NCBI GenBank assembly: GCA_018725535.1
Contig: QLUS01000067.1
Span: forward strand, 1-8,295
Source of the DNA: Bacillota bacterium
GTDB taxonomy: Bacteria; Bacillota; UBA994
DNA: 8,295 bases
Reading direction: 5' to 3'
This document shows positions 1 to 6,490 of this stretch, piece after piece. Positions within the stretch are counted from its first letter, which is position 1, and every line of letters starts with the position of its first letter. The notes beneath the pieces are model-generated. The model saw nothing but the letters and a program-made list of their open reading frames with translations, was not told the origin of the DNA and ran no database searches. Position numbers and translations under genes: made by a program.

Positions 1-14
1 GGTGGGGCTTTGAC

Positions 15-1625
15 TTACCATACAGCTATGTGCCCGTCGGTGCGCGGCTCGGTTCCGCCGCAGAGAACCCCGGTCGCCCCGTCACGCCAGATAACCTGCC
101 CTCGCCCGAACCCGCCGCCGTCGACCGTGCGTTGTACGGCGTGCCCGCGGCGCATTAGGGCCTCGGCGATATGCTGCGGGAAGGACGCCTCAACCTGTAC
201 GGTCTTGCCGCTTACCCACTGCCAGCGGGGTGCGTCTAAGGCCGCCTGGGGGTTTAGGTTAAAGTCCAGCATATTCATTAAGACCTGCACGTGCGCTTGC
301 GGCTGCATGTGCCCGCCCATTATCCCAAACGGCCCTATCGCCGCCCCAGCTTGCGTGAGGAAGCCGGGGATTATCGTATGGAAGGGACGCTTGCCGGGCG
401 CCACTACGTTGGCGTGTGTAGCGTCAAGCGAAAAGCTGTGCCCGCGGTTTTGCAGTGAAATGCCCGTACCGGGAACAACCACGCGCGCCCCAAACCCCAT
501 GTAGTTGCTCTGTATGTAGGAAACCATGTTGCCTTCCCCATCCGCCGTAGCCAAGTACACAGTGCCACCCCTAATCGGTGTGCCTAGCGTGGGTGTTAGG
601 GCCGCTCGGCCTATTTCGCCGCGCCGCTTTACCGCGTACTCCGTAGAAAGAAGCTCCTCGGGCATTACGCGCATGCAGCGTGGGTCAGTAATATGAGCGA
701 GACCATCCGCAAACGCAAGTTTAACAGCCTCAATTTGCCGATGGTAGGTTTCGATATTGTCTCGTTCCGCGAACTCATACCCTGTAAGGATATTAAGCGC
801 CAGCAGTGCGACTAAGCCCTGTCCATTAGGGGGCAGTTCCCACACATCAAAGCTGCGGTAGTTAACTGCGAGCGGGGTCACCCACTCGGGGTAGTATGAC
901 GCTAGATCCTCCCCACGGATGTACCCGCCCTGCTCGCGGGAAAAACGGTCGATGCGTTCCGCTAACTCGCCGCGATAAAACGATTCAGCCCGTGTTTCGG
1001 CAATGCTGGCCAGTGTCCTAGCGTGGTCAGGCGAGCGCCACACTGCACCCACGGCCGGGGGCCTCCCGCTAGGGGCAAACGTGTCGAGGTAAGCTTGGTG
1101 AACCGGTGCGGTGAGCTCCTTTAAGTCTTGCGTCAGCGCGTTTTTCCAGCCGCGCCCGAGCGTAGGCGACAGGGGAAAGCCGCGCGCGGCGTACTCAATG
1201 GCGGGGGCAAGCACAGTAGGCAAAGGGAGTCGGCCAAAGCGAGCCGACAGAGCCGCCCAAGCGCCCGGGGCACCCGGCACGGTGACGGGCGTTAGTCCAA
1301 ACCGCGGCATCTCGGTTAACCCTTGCGCCGTCAGCGCGTCTCGGCTTAGGCTCTTTGGCGCTGGCCCGCTGGCGTTAAGCCCGTGTAATGCACCCTCTAC
1401 CCAGACTAGCGCAAAGGCGTCGCTGCCGATGCCGTTAGCAGTAGGCTCAACAACGGTCAGACACGCGGCCGTGGCAATAGCCGCGTCTACGGCATTGCCT
1501 CCGCGCTTAAGTGTGTCTAGCCCGGCTTGCGCCGCTAAGGGGTGTCCGGTGGCCACCATGCCACGCTCCGCATACATACACATGCGCTGCGACCGAAACG
1601 GGTAGTACAGTGGGTCGTAGACCAT
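15..1625 (-). CDS. Gamma-glutamyltransferase family protein (YwrD-like, cytosolic)
   Basis: The protein (536 aa) is an N-terminal nucleophile hydrolase of the gamma-glutamyltransferase (GGT) family, which cleaves itself at a Thr and then transfers or hydrolyses gamma-glutamyl groups from glutathione or similar peptides. Seen: the family's opening signature (ATGHPLAAQAG, RGGNAVDAAIA, VEPTANGIGSDAF, about residues 25-71), ELPPNGQG (about 263-270), the predicted cleavage site and nucleophile in GGTVYLA (Thr about 355), GTGISLQNRG (about 386-395) and IMGGHMQPQ (about 435-443). Where classical GGTs carry a Ser-Ser-Met binding loop this protein has RPFHTIIP, as I recall for the YwrD branch, so substrate use may differ. 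There is no signal peptide, so it should be cytosolic, unlike exported classical GGT. I chose the ATG at 1625 because GAGGGAGGG lies just before it; the TTG at 1664 has no ribosome binding site. Family is sure, exact substrate is not. Confidence 0.9.
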   Translation of the reverse strand: MVYDPLYYPFRSQRMCMYAERGMVATGHPLAAQAGLDTLKRGGNAVDAAIATAACLTVVEPTANGIGSDAFALVWVEGALHGLNASGPAPKSLSRDALTAQGLTEMPRFGLTPVTVPGAPGAWAALSARFGRLPLPTVLAPAIEYAARGFPLSPTLGRGWKNALTQDLKELTAPVHQAYLDTFAPSGRPPAVGAVWRSPDHARTLASIAETRAESFYRGELAERIDRFSREQGGYIRGEDLASYYPEWVTPLAVNYRSFDVWELPPNGQGLVALLALNILTGYEFAERDNIETYHRQIEAVKLAFADGLAHITDPRCMRVMPEELLSTEYAVKRRGEIGRAALTPTLGTPIRGGTVYLATADGEGNMVSYIQSNYMGFGARVVVPGTGISLQNRGHSFSLDATHANVVAPGKRPFHTIIPGFLTQAGAAIGPFGIMGGHMQPQAHVQVLMNMLDFNLNPQAALDAPRWQWVSGKTVQVEASFPQHIAEALMRRGHAVQRTVDGGGFGRGQVIWRDGATGVLCGGTEPRTDGHIAVW

Positions 1626-1679
1626 TACGCGCCCTCCCTCGCCTAAGTGCTTCGTTAATCGCAATTCTGTTGTAGCTAT

Positions 1680-1708
1680 ATATTAGCCCAATTACAGTGT
1701 TCTGTCAT
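1680..1708 (-). promoter_or_regulatory. Candidate sigma-A promoter for the GGT-family gene
   Basis: Read on the minus strand, ATGACA (1703-1708, 5 of 6 to TTGACA) is followed after 17 bases by TAATAT (1680-1685, 4 of 6 to TATAAT). The -35 box overlaps the stop codon of the upstream DUF3298 gene. Transcription would begin near 1673, about 50 bases before the chosen ATG. Read-through from the upstream gene is equally possible, because no terminator hairpin is seen in the 79-base gap. Confidence 0.4.
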
Positions 1709-2289
1709 GCAGACGGTAAAAACCTATACAGCGGGCTCTGTACGTCGATAAGGTCGCGCAGGCTGGCAATGGGGATAGGGAATTCGAGAATGCCCACGTG
1801 GTAGGGCGTGTATTCGTAAATGGCGAAGTAGATGACCAAGTCATCTTCGTGCAGAAAATACGGCTGATTGGGCTTAATGGCCGTAAATTCCGCAATCAAG
1901 GGGATGTCGCGTTCCTTAATCTGCCGTTTGATCTCATCGCTAATTGGCGTTATGTAGTCGACGCCCGGCTTAAATAGCTGGGACAGGAGGTAGTTGCGCC
2001 CCGTGCGTATGTTTATGGTGGCGGAGTCCCGCAGAGCCAGCCCGTGCGCGGCACCCTTGCGGTAGGCGTATACCTCCATTGCTAGGCTTAGAATCCCGTT
2101 CATGTTTAGGTGTGTGGTGTTGTCGCCCCAAACATAGACATCACGCTCGCTGTATGATTGTCGTCTCAGTAACTCGCGCATCTTGCGGCTGAGCAGCAGG
2201 TTAATGCGCTGTGTCACCCTGTGCCGCCTTAGAGCTGTCACTTGCGGGTAAACGACGGCCCCTCCCAGTAGTTCATTTTCCATTTGCAC
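1705..2289 (-). CDS. DUF3298 / RsiV-like domain protein
   Basis: This 194-aa protein resembles the DUF4163-DUF3298 module found in the extracellular part of the anti-sigma factor RsiV and in many Bacillota proteins of unknown role. Seen: an N-terminal part that would correspond to DUF4163 (about 10-95, with YAYRKGAAHGLAL and the TINIRTGRNY turn) and the DUF3298 core (about 100-180), including QLFKPGVDYITPISDEIKRQI, the phrase NQPYFLHEDDLVIYFAIYEY and the PYHVGILEFPIP end that is typical of the domain. No signal peptide or membrane segment is visible, although most relatives are exported or anchored. The GTG at 2289 is preferred: AAGGGAG ends 5 bases before it; an in-frame ATG two codons later is also possible. 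It runs in the same direction as the GGT-family gene 79 bases downstream and diverges from tupA. No sigma factor gene is adjacent. The specific function is unknown. Confidence 0.8.
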   Translation of the reverse strand: MQMENELLGGAVVYPQVTALRRHRVTQRINLLLSRKMRELLRRQSYSERDVYVWGDNTTHLNMNGILSLAMEVYAYRKGAAHGLALRDSATINIRTGRNYLLSQLFKPGVDYITPISDEIKRQIKERDIPLIAEFTAIKPNQPYFLHEDDLVIYFAIYEYTPYHVGILEFPIPIASLRDLIDVQSPLYRFLPSA

Positions 2290-2315
2290 TTAGTCTCCCT
2301 TCGCGGTAATGGTTT

Positions 2316-2345
2316 ATTGTATTCTTGCGGACACCGTGCTGTGAG
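2316..2345 (-). promoter_or_regulatory. Candidate promoter for the DUF3298 gene
   Basis: On the minus strand CTCACA (2340-2345, 4 of 6 to the -35 consensus) and TACAAT (2316-2321, 5 of 6 to the -10 consensus) are 18 bases apart, about 26 bases before the GTG start. The -10 box is good and the -35 box is weak. No equally good promoter was found for the divergent tupA. Confidence 0.35.
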
Positions 2346-2375
2346 CGGTGAGAGGAGACTTAGCGCTCAGCGGAG
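2332..2375 (+). promoter_or_regulatory. Possible structured leader of tupA
   Basis: Two mutually exclusive short stems can form in the region before tupA: CACCG (2332-2336) with CGGTG (2346-2350), or TGAGCG (2342-2347) with CGCTCA (2364-2369). They share bases 2346-2347. There is no U-run, so this is not a plain attenuator. I could not match it to the molybdenum/tungsten cofactor riboswitch from memory. The stems are short and may be chance. Confidence 0.2.
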
Positions 2376-2411
2376 AATAAAACTCAGTTACACAGTAAGG
2401 GAGTGTTTGCA

Positions 2412-3227
2412 GTGAAAAGGACTCAGTTATTCGCACTCACAATTGTGCTAGCTCTAGTTCTATTTACAACGGCGTGTCAACCCAAAGCGCCGGTTATCCT
2501 AGCCACAACAACCAGCACGGCTGATACCGGTCTCTTAGATGTGTTGGTGCCTCTGTTTCAGCAGCGAACCGGATACGAGGCTAAAACGATAGCCGTGGGG
2601 ACAGGGAAGGCGCTGGCGATGGGCGAGAGAGGCGAGGCCGATGTGCTCTTTGTGCATTCGCCCGCAGCTGAGATAAAGCTTATCGAGAACGGTTCAGCTA
2701 TTAACCGCCAATACGTGATGTATAACGACTTTGTGATTGTCGGCCCGGCCACGGACCCCGCCAGCGTTAGAGGCATGGTCGGAGGACACGAGGCTTTACT
2801 TGCCATCAAGCAGAGCCAAGCTACGTTTGTCAGTCGTGGCGACGACTCAGGTACTCACAAAAAGGAACAAGAGCTCTGGAAGGCAGTTGCCACCTCACCC
2901 TCGGGTGCATGGTACGTAGAGGCGGGAGCAGGCATGGCGGCGACCTTGGCTATTGCCGAGGACAAGCAAGGCTACGTGCTCACGGACAGAGGCACCTTCC
3001 TCGCACACCAGCATAATCTCACTCTGGTTATCCTAGTAGAAGGTGATCCTGCCTTAAAGAATCCCTACCACGTTATGCAGGTTAACCCGGCGCGTTTTGC
3101 TCACGTTAATGCCCGCGGCGCAGAGCGTTTCGTCGAGTTTATGTTATCGCGCGAAGTACAAAATATCATCTCAACTTTTGGTGTTGACAAATTTGGTCAG
3201 CCGCTCTTTTTCCCAGCCGCGCGCTAA
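2412..3227 (+). CDS. tupA: Tungstate-binding lipoprotein, TupA-like (ABC transporter solute-binding protein)
   Basis: The product (271 aa) should sit outside the membrane as a lipoprotein and capture tungstate, or a related oxyanion, for an ABC importer. Seen: a signal peptide with basic start MKRT and a hydrophobic stretch, then a lipobox-like TTAC with Cys22; the TupA signature TTTSTADTGLL (32-42) that forms one side of the anion pocket; VGTGKAL (62-68); ADVLFVH (76-82); MYNDFVIVGP (103-112); SRGDDSGTHKKE (141-152), the other pocket segment; and LTDRGTF (190-196). The signatures match TupA better than molybdate ModA or phosphate PstS. The GTG at 2412 is chosen because AAGGGAG (2397-2403) ends 8 bases before it; the GTG at 2403 overlaps that site. 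The Thr at -3 of the lipobox is not the usual Leu. No TupB permease or TupC ATPase gene follows; the next gene is the SRP RNA, so its partners must be elsewhere or missing. Confidence 0.9.
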   Translation: MKRTQLFALTIVLALVLFTTACQPKAPVILATTTSTADTGLLDVLVPLFQQRTGYEAKTIAVGTGKALAMGERGEADVLFVHSPAAEIKLIENGSAINRQYVMYNDFVIVGPATDPASVRGMVGGHEALLAIKQSQATFVSRGDDSGTHKKEQELWKAVATSPSGAWYVEAGAGMAATLAIAEDKQGYVLTDRGTFLAHQHNLTLVILVEGDPALKNPYHVMQVNPARFAHVNARGAERFVEFMLSREVQNIISTFGVDKFGQPLFFPAAR

Positions 3228-3250
3228 GCGCTCATCGTGTGTCTGCCAGT

Positions 3251-3267
3251 AAATGTAATGCATTTTT
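3251..3267 (+). terminator. Weak candidate terminator after tupA
   Basis: AAATG (3251-3255) can pair with CATTT (3261-3265) across a 5-base loop, with a run of five T at 3263-3267. The stem is short and AT-rich, so termination would be weak. It lies between the end of tupA and the promoter of the SRP RNA, where a terminator would be expected. Confidence 0.25.
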
Positions 3268-3269
3268 GC

Positions 3270-3298
3270 TTGATATTCCGGCCCAAATGGGGCACAAT
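3270..3298 (+). promoter_or_regulatory. Candidate sigma-A promoter for the SRP RNA
   Basis: TTGATA (3270-3275, 5 of 6) and CACAAT (3293-3298, 4 of 6) are separated by exactly 17 bases. The start would be near 3305, giving a precursor with about 20 extra 5' bases that would be trimmed to the mature end near 3326. A TTTAAT at 3317-3322 lies too close to the RNA end and has no -35 box at the right distance. Confidence 0.5.
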
Positions 3299-3325
3299 AA
3301 GAACCACGCGACATTGTTTAATCTT

Positions 3326-3593
3326 GGCCGCGCTATGCGGGGAAGTAGCGGAGCCCTGAACCTGCAATCCGCTGTAGCAGGGCAGAAGCCTGTATTGCGG
3401 CTGGCATTTGTGGGGTTTGCCCCTAGCAAGTAGCGATGACAGTTGGGTCCGGCGCAACATGAACCCATGAACCCCGTCAGGTCCGGAAGGAAGCAGCGGT
3501 AAGTGTGCAATCGTGTGTGCCGTCGGGTAGCCTGATTCGAGTTAACTACTAGGGTTAGCGACCGGAAGTGTTAGTCAAAGACAGGGCGCGGCC
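3326..3593 (+). ncRNA. ffs: Signal recognition particle RNA, large Gram-positive type (4.5S/6S-like scRNA)
   Basis: This RNA is the scaffold of the signal recognition particle: it binds Ffh and directs ribosomes making membrane proteins to FtsY and the translocon. Seen: the almost invariant domain IV hairpin GGTCCGGAAGGAAGCAGC (3480-3497) with its GGAA tetraloop and the asymmetric loop for Ffh; upstream, CCATGAACC-type sequence on the other arm; an Alu-like 5' part with AGCGG...CCGCT and GCCCTG...CAGGGC pairings (about 3347-3383); and closing ends GGCCGCGC (3326-3333) and GCGCGGCC (3586-3593), which are exact complements and set the borders. About 268 bases is the size of the Bacillus-type RNA and much longer than the 114-base E. 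coli form. It lies directly before dnaX, as in Bacillus and many Clostridia. Ends are inferred from pairing and could shift by a few bases. Confidence 0.95.
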
Positions 3594-3602
3594 GTAAATT
3601 TC

Positions 3603-3633
3603 CGCCGAGACAGCAGTCTCGGCGTCTTGCTTT
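3603..3633 (+). terminator. Rho-independent terminator of the SRP RNA gene
   Basis: A perfect 9-bp stem, CGCCGAGAC (3603-3611) with GTCTCGGCG (3616-3624), closes an AGCA tetraloop and is followed by the T-rich tail TCTTGCTTT. It begins 10 bases after the SRP RNA ends. The tail is interrupted by G and C, so some read-through into dnaX is likely; I found no convincing separate promoter for dnaX in 3634-3699. Confidence 0.8.
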
Positions 3634-3699
3634 CATAAACAGCAGGAAAACTTGTTCCCCGCAGGGAAGTAGTAGCCACAAAAGAGGCAGGTGAAAACG

Positions 3700-5301
3700 A
3701 TGGCTTACCAGACGCTGTACCGGGAGTGGCGCCCCGCGCGGTTTAGCGAAGTCTCGGGGCAAGACCACATTAAACATACGCTTAGCAATATGCTACAGAG
3801 GTCCCGTGTTCCGCATGCTCTGTTATTCACTGGACCGCGAGGTACAGGCAAGACAACCATGGCCAAGATTATGGCGCGGGCCCTAAACTGTCACCGCGGG
3901 GTAACGGCAGAACCGTGTCTCGTTTGTCCCGCCTGTGTTGCTATCGCCGAGGGTTCTTCCTTAGATGTAGTCGAGATCGATGCGGCCTCTAACCGCGGCA
4001 TCGACGAGATTCGGGAGCTAAGAGAGCATGTTAAGTTTGCGCCGGTTGACTTGCGCACCAAGGTGTACATTATCGATGAAGTCCATATGCTTACTACAGA
4101 AGCCTTTAACGCTCTTCTTAAGACGCTAGAAGAGCCCCCACAACACGTAGTCTTCGTTCTGGCTACCACTGAGCCGCACAAGCTGCCCGCTACTATAATC
4201 TCGCGCTGTCAGCGCTTTGACTTTCGCCGCCTAGCCGCGCAGGCAATCATTGCTAGGCTAATGCAGGTAGCAGCCGCTAATGGGGTGAGCGTGTCGACTT
4301 CCGCTGCGCACGAGATTGCTCAGCACGCCGTCGGTAGCATGCGCGACGCGCTCGGGCTCTTTGAGCAATGCGCGGCCTTTGTGGACGGGAAGATTGACGT
4401 GGATGCGGTTCTCGCTGTTACAGGCACGGTGCCAAGCGCGGTCTATGTTAAACTTCTTACCGCCTTAGAGGAAGGTAACTTGGCTCTCTGTATGCAGCAG
4501 CTACACAGCGAATTGACCGGCGGACGAGAAACAGGCCAGTATCTAGTTTCGTATATTGCGGTGCTGCGGCAATTGCTGCTTTCCGTTCACTCCCCACGCG
4601 TATTTGCGGACATCGGCTACGAAGGCGAGCAGCGCGAGTCCTTCTTGTGTCTTGGCCAGAAACTTATGCCTCACCTTCCGGCGATAATTGACATAGCACT
4701 ACAGACCGAAAACGACATGCGCTACGGCGGTCACCCGCGTCTGCATCTAGAACTGATGCTTGTAAAGCAAGCCAACGCCATGCAAGCCCTGCCGCGGGCA
4801 GCAGGCGTCGCTGTGCTGGCAGAGACAGACGAACCCACTCCCGGCAGCCAAGCTAAACTTGCGCCTCCTACAGCTGACACGCCTAGAGCTGACGCGCCTA
4901 GAGCTGAAGTCCCTAGAAGTGAAATCCCTAGAGTAGACGCTCGTAAGGCAGAGATATCCCAGCTGGTGAAGGCTTGGCCCGAAGTACAGCGCCTAGTCAA
5001 GCAAAAAGCCCCCCTAACCGGCGCAACGATGGGAGCCATATCACCGCTGCGGCTAGAGGGTGATACCGTTATTCTGCAAATGAACGAGTCTAATGTACAT
5101 ACGTTTAATCGGCTTAGTAAGCCTGCTGACCTTCTGCACATCGCCAAAGCGTTCTCGCAAGTGCTCGGCAAATCGGTGGAAGTTAAGCTAATTATGCCGG
5201 ATGGCAGCGGCAGTGCCGTTTCCGCGCCTAGCGCAAGCGAAAACCGCGTGCAGCAGGTGATTGAAATCTTTGAGGGGACTATTGTTAAGACTAAAGAGTA
5301 G
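3700..5301 (+). CDS. dnaX: DNA polymerase III subunit gamma/tau (clamp loader ATPase)
   Basis: DnaX (533 aa) is the motor subunit of the clamp loader that opens and places the sliding clamp on primed DNA; the tau form also links polymerases and helicase. Seen: the conserved start MAYQTLYREWRP, Walker A GPRGTGKTT (45-53), four zinc-binding cysteines (64, 73, 76, 79), Walker B ending in DEVH (126-129), sensor 1 ATTEPHK (155-161) and the arginine finger in SRC (Arg169). Then come the lid and collar domains to about 365, a low-complexity linker with five pentapeptide repeats (392-416), and a C-terminal domain (about 417-515). The length is close to Bacillus DnaX. The ATG at 3700 fits the family start; a GTG at 3691 would add three residues. 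A run of A5 and C6 at codons 435-439 leads straight into TAA in the +1 frame and is discussed as a finding. ybaB starts 15 bases after the stop. Confidence 0.97.
   Translation: MAYQTLYREWRPARFSEVSGQDHIKHTLSNMLQRSRVPHALLFTGPRGTGKTTMAKIMARALNCHRGVTAEPCLVCPACVAIAEGSSLDVVEIDAASNRGIDEIRELREHVKFAPVDLRTKVYIIDEVHMLTTEAFNALLKTLEEPPQHVVFVLATTEPHKLPATIISRCQRFDFRRLAAQAIIARLMQVAAANGVSVSTSAAHEIAQHAVGSMRDALGLFEQCAAFVDGKIDVDAVLAVTGTVPSAVYVKLLTALEEGNLALCMQQLHSELTGGRETGQYLVSYIAVLRQLLLSVHSPRVFADIGYEGEQRESFLCLGQKLMPHLPAIIDIALQTENDMRYGGHPRLHLELMLVKQANAMQALPRAAGVAVLAETDEPTPGSQAKLAPPTADTPRADAPRAEVPRSEIPRVDARKAEISQLVKAWPEVQRLVKQKAPLTGATMGAISPLRLEGDTVILQMNESNVHTFNRLSKPADLLHIAKAFSQVLGKSVEVKLIMPDGSGSAVSAPSASENRVQQVIEIFEGTIVKTKE
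4873..4947 (+). repeat. 15-bp tandem repeats in the dnaX linker
   Basis: Five units of 15 bases lie in frame: 4873-4887, 4888-4902, 4903-4917, 4918-4932 and a decayed fifth, 4933-4947. The first three begin GCTGA and the first four end CCTAGA or GCCTAGA. They encode ADTPR, ADAPR, AEVPR, SEIPR and VDARK. The first two differ at a single base, which suggests recent duplication. The stretch is a flexible, charged, proline-bearing tether between the ATPase/collar part and the C-terminal domain. Confidence 0.85.
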
Positions 5302-5316
5302 CTGGGAGGAAAGAGT

Positions 5317-5631
5317 ATGAATAACATGAAAGACATGATGAAAGCGGCCCAAAAGATGCAGGAGCGCGTCCACAAACTGCAGGAGGAGTTGAATGCGCGC
5401 ACTGTGGAGGCTACGAGTGGCGGCGGCATGGTTACAGCGGTAGTCACGGGGGCCAAATCGCTACAAAAGCTCACCATACAGTCTGCAGCCGTTGACCCAA
5501 GCGATGTGGAGATGCTCGAGGACCTAGTCCTCGTCGCGGTAAATGAGGCGTTGCGCAAGGCAGAAGACATGGTTAATGCCGAAATGAGCAAGGTCACTGC
5601 GGGGCTTAATCTGCCACGCGGCATGTTTTAG
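5317..5631 (+). CDS. ybaB: YbaB/EbfC family nucleoid-associated protein
   Basis: Proteins of this family (104 aa here) form tweezer-shaped dimers that bind DNA and are found with the nucleoid; the gene almost always sits between dnaX and recR. Seen: the N-terminal helix with MKDMMKAAQKMQERVHKLQEEL (about 4-25), the GGGMV turn (35-39), the beta-strand part TAVVTGAKSLQKLTI (40-54), the DVEMLEDLVLVAVNEAL helix (about 63-79) and the ending GLNLPRGMF close to the usual GLNLPGMF-like end. The ATG has a clear GGGAGGA (5304-5310) 6 bases before it. It lies 15 bases after dnaX and 7 bases before recR, so it is surely cotranscribed. Known in Bacillus as yaaK. Confidence 0.95.
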   Translation: MNNMKDMMKAAQKMQERVHKLQEELNARTVEATSGGGMVTAVVTGAKSLQKLTIQSAAVDPSDVEMLEDLVLVAVNEALRKAEDMVNAEMSKVTAGLNLPRGMF

Positions 5632-5638
5632 GTAGTCT

Positions 5639-6238
5639 GTGCTGAGCTTCCCTCCGGCTATTCAGAGACTCATTGCTGAGCTCGCGCGCTTACCGGGAAT
5701 TGGCCCCAAGACAGCTCAGCGGCTGGCATTCTTTCTGCTGTCACAGGAAAGGGTGGCGTTAGCGGAGCTAACAGGCGCCATACTAGCTGCCAAAGAAAAA
5801 ATTCGCTATTGCAGCACTTGCTGTAATCTGGCCGAAGAAGCCGCATGCCCCATCTGTCGCGAGGGGCAGCGGCGGCGTGACGTAGTGTGTGTGGTGCAAG
5901 ACCCGCGCGATGTAGCAGCCATTGAGCGCACGCACGATTTTAGGGGCCTTTATCACGTCCTGCACGGTGCCATTTCTCCCATGGACGGAATTGGGCCGGA
6001 GCAGCTTAGAATTAAGGAACTCCTAAGTCGCTTAAGCGGCGGCAACGTGCAGGAGTTGATTCTCGCTACTAACCCAAACATTGAGGGTGAGGCGACAGCC
6101 TTGTATCTAGCAAGGTTAATTAAGCCACTCGGTGTCAAAGTGACGCGGCTCGCGCATGGTTTGCCCGTTGGCGGCGACCTAGAATATGCGGATGAGCTGA
6201 CACTAGCCCGCGCGTTAGAAAACCGCCGCGAAATGTAA
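5639..6238 (+). CDS. recR: Recombination mediator protein RecR
   Basis: RecR (199 aa, the usual length) forms a ring clamp and, with RecO, helps RecA replace single-stranded DNA-binding protein at gaps and breaks. Seen: the helix-hairpin-helix LPGIGPKTAQRLAF (18-31), a four-cysteine zinc finger (Cys58, Cys61, Cys70, Cys73), then a Toprim domain from about 82 to 174 with CVVQDPRDVAAIE, the loop LHGAISPMDGIGP (108-120) and ATNPNIEGEATA (143-154), and the end LAHGLPVGGDLEYADELTL. Start is GTG at 5639, only 7 bases after ybaB; the best ribosome binding site, AGGTAG (5630-5635), is weak and close, so translation may be coupled to ybaB. No other in-frame start near the N terminus fits the family. 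Confidence 0.97.
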   Translation: MLSFPPAIQRLIAELARLPGIGPKTAQRLAFFLLSQERVALAELTGAILAAKEKIRYCSTCCNLAEEAACPICREGQRRRDVVCVVQDPRDVAAIERTHDFRGLYHVLHGAISPMDGIGPEQLRIKELLSRLSGGNVQELILATNPNIEGEATALYLARLIKPLGVKVTRLAHGLPVGGDLEYADELTLARALENRREM

Positions 6239-6274
6239 AGGCAGGCGGTTTAGGCTGTAACTTTTCGGTCATAC

Positions 6275-6299
6275 TTCTCCTAAGAGAACTATAGGAGGA
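6275..6299 (+). promoter_or_regulatory. Hairpin that can mask the yaaL ribosome binding site
   Basis: TTCTCCTA (6275-6282) can pair with TAGGAGGA (6292-6299) in an 8-bp stem with one G-U pair and a 9-base loop. The right arm is the AGGAGG ribosome binding site of the next gene (6293-6298, 9 bases before the GTG at 6308). When folded, the site would be hidden. The gap after recR (6239-6307) otherwise shows no convincing promoter. Confidence 0.5.
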
Positions 6300-6307
6300 G
6301 TACCGGA

Positions 6308-6490
6308 GTGAACAGTGTGCTTGCGAGTGTCATTGCCACAGTCGGCACGCGCCTTAGTCTTGTGCTGGAGGGAGTCGACAGCCAACAAGAGCAGCCCGAG
6401 CTGCTCACCCTCGTGGAGGAAGCGCGCCAAGAGTGGGAGGCAGCGCGAGGCATACAAGCAAGCTCTCTTCTCTATCGTCCGCAGGTATGA
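6308..6490 (+). CDS. yaaL: Small YaaL-like (DUF2508-type) protein, apparently truncated
   Basis: A 60-aa acidic, mostly helical protein with a GTG start and a strong AGGAGG (6293-6298). Position is the main reason for the name: between recR and bofA, where Bacillus has yaaL. The sequence fits in part: LLTLVEEARQEWEAA (about 32-46) resembles the family's helix with an Arg/Lys-Glu-Trp core, as I recall it. Relatives are about 70-80 aa and carry a second helix after that Trp; here only some 17 residues follow before TGA, so the C-terminal half seems missing. No other frame restores it, and only 43 bases separate the stop from bofA. The stop lies in the loop of a perfect hairpin. YaaL has no established function. 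It could instead be an unrelated short gene; coding itself is likely because of the binding site. Confidence 0.6.
   Translation: MNSVLASVIATVGTRLSLVLEGVDSQQEQPELLTLVEEARQEWEAARGIQASSLLYRPQV

Noticed and set aside
10..504. Plus-strand open frame of 164 codons, and a similar one at 1111-1605
   Set aside because: Both are antisense to the GGT-family gene, whose conserved motifs run across them; Cys/Pro/Arg-rich shadows in GC-rich DNA.
1626..1664. TTG start adding 13 residues to the GGT-family protein
   Set aside because: No ribosome binding site before the TTG, while GAGGGAGGG stands before the ATG at 1625.
3224..3510. Several overlapping open frames of 64-92 codons on both strands
   Set aside because: They cover the SRP RNA gene and its promoter; RNA structure explains the sequence and none resembles a protein family.
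5002..5008. E. coli-type -1 slippery heptamer in dnaX
   Set aside because: The CAAAAAG run is in the wrong register for X XXY YYZ slippage (codons are CAA AAA GCC); only a +1 event would give an early stop close by.
4731..5624. Long minus-strand open frame of 297 codons across the end of dnaX and ybaB
   Set aside because: It lies antisense to two certain genes, has a Ser/Thr/Ala-rich composition typical of a shadow frame, shows no known domain and spans the dnaX-ybaB gap.
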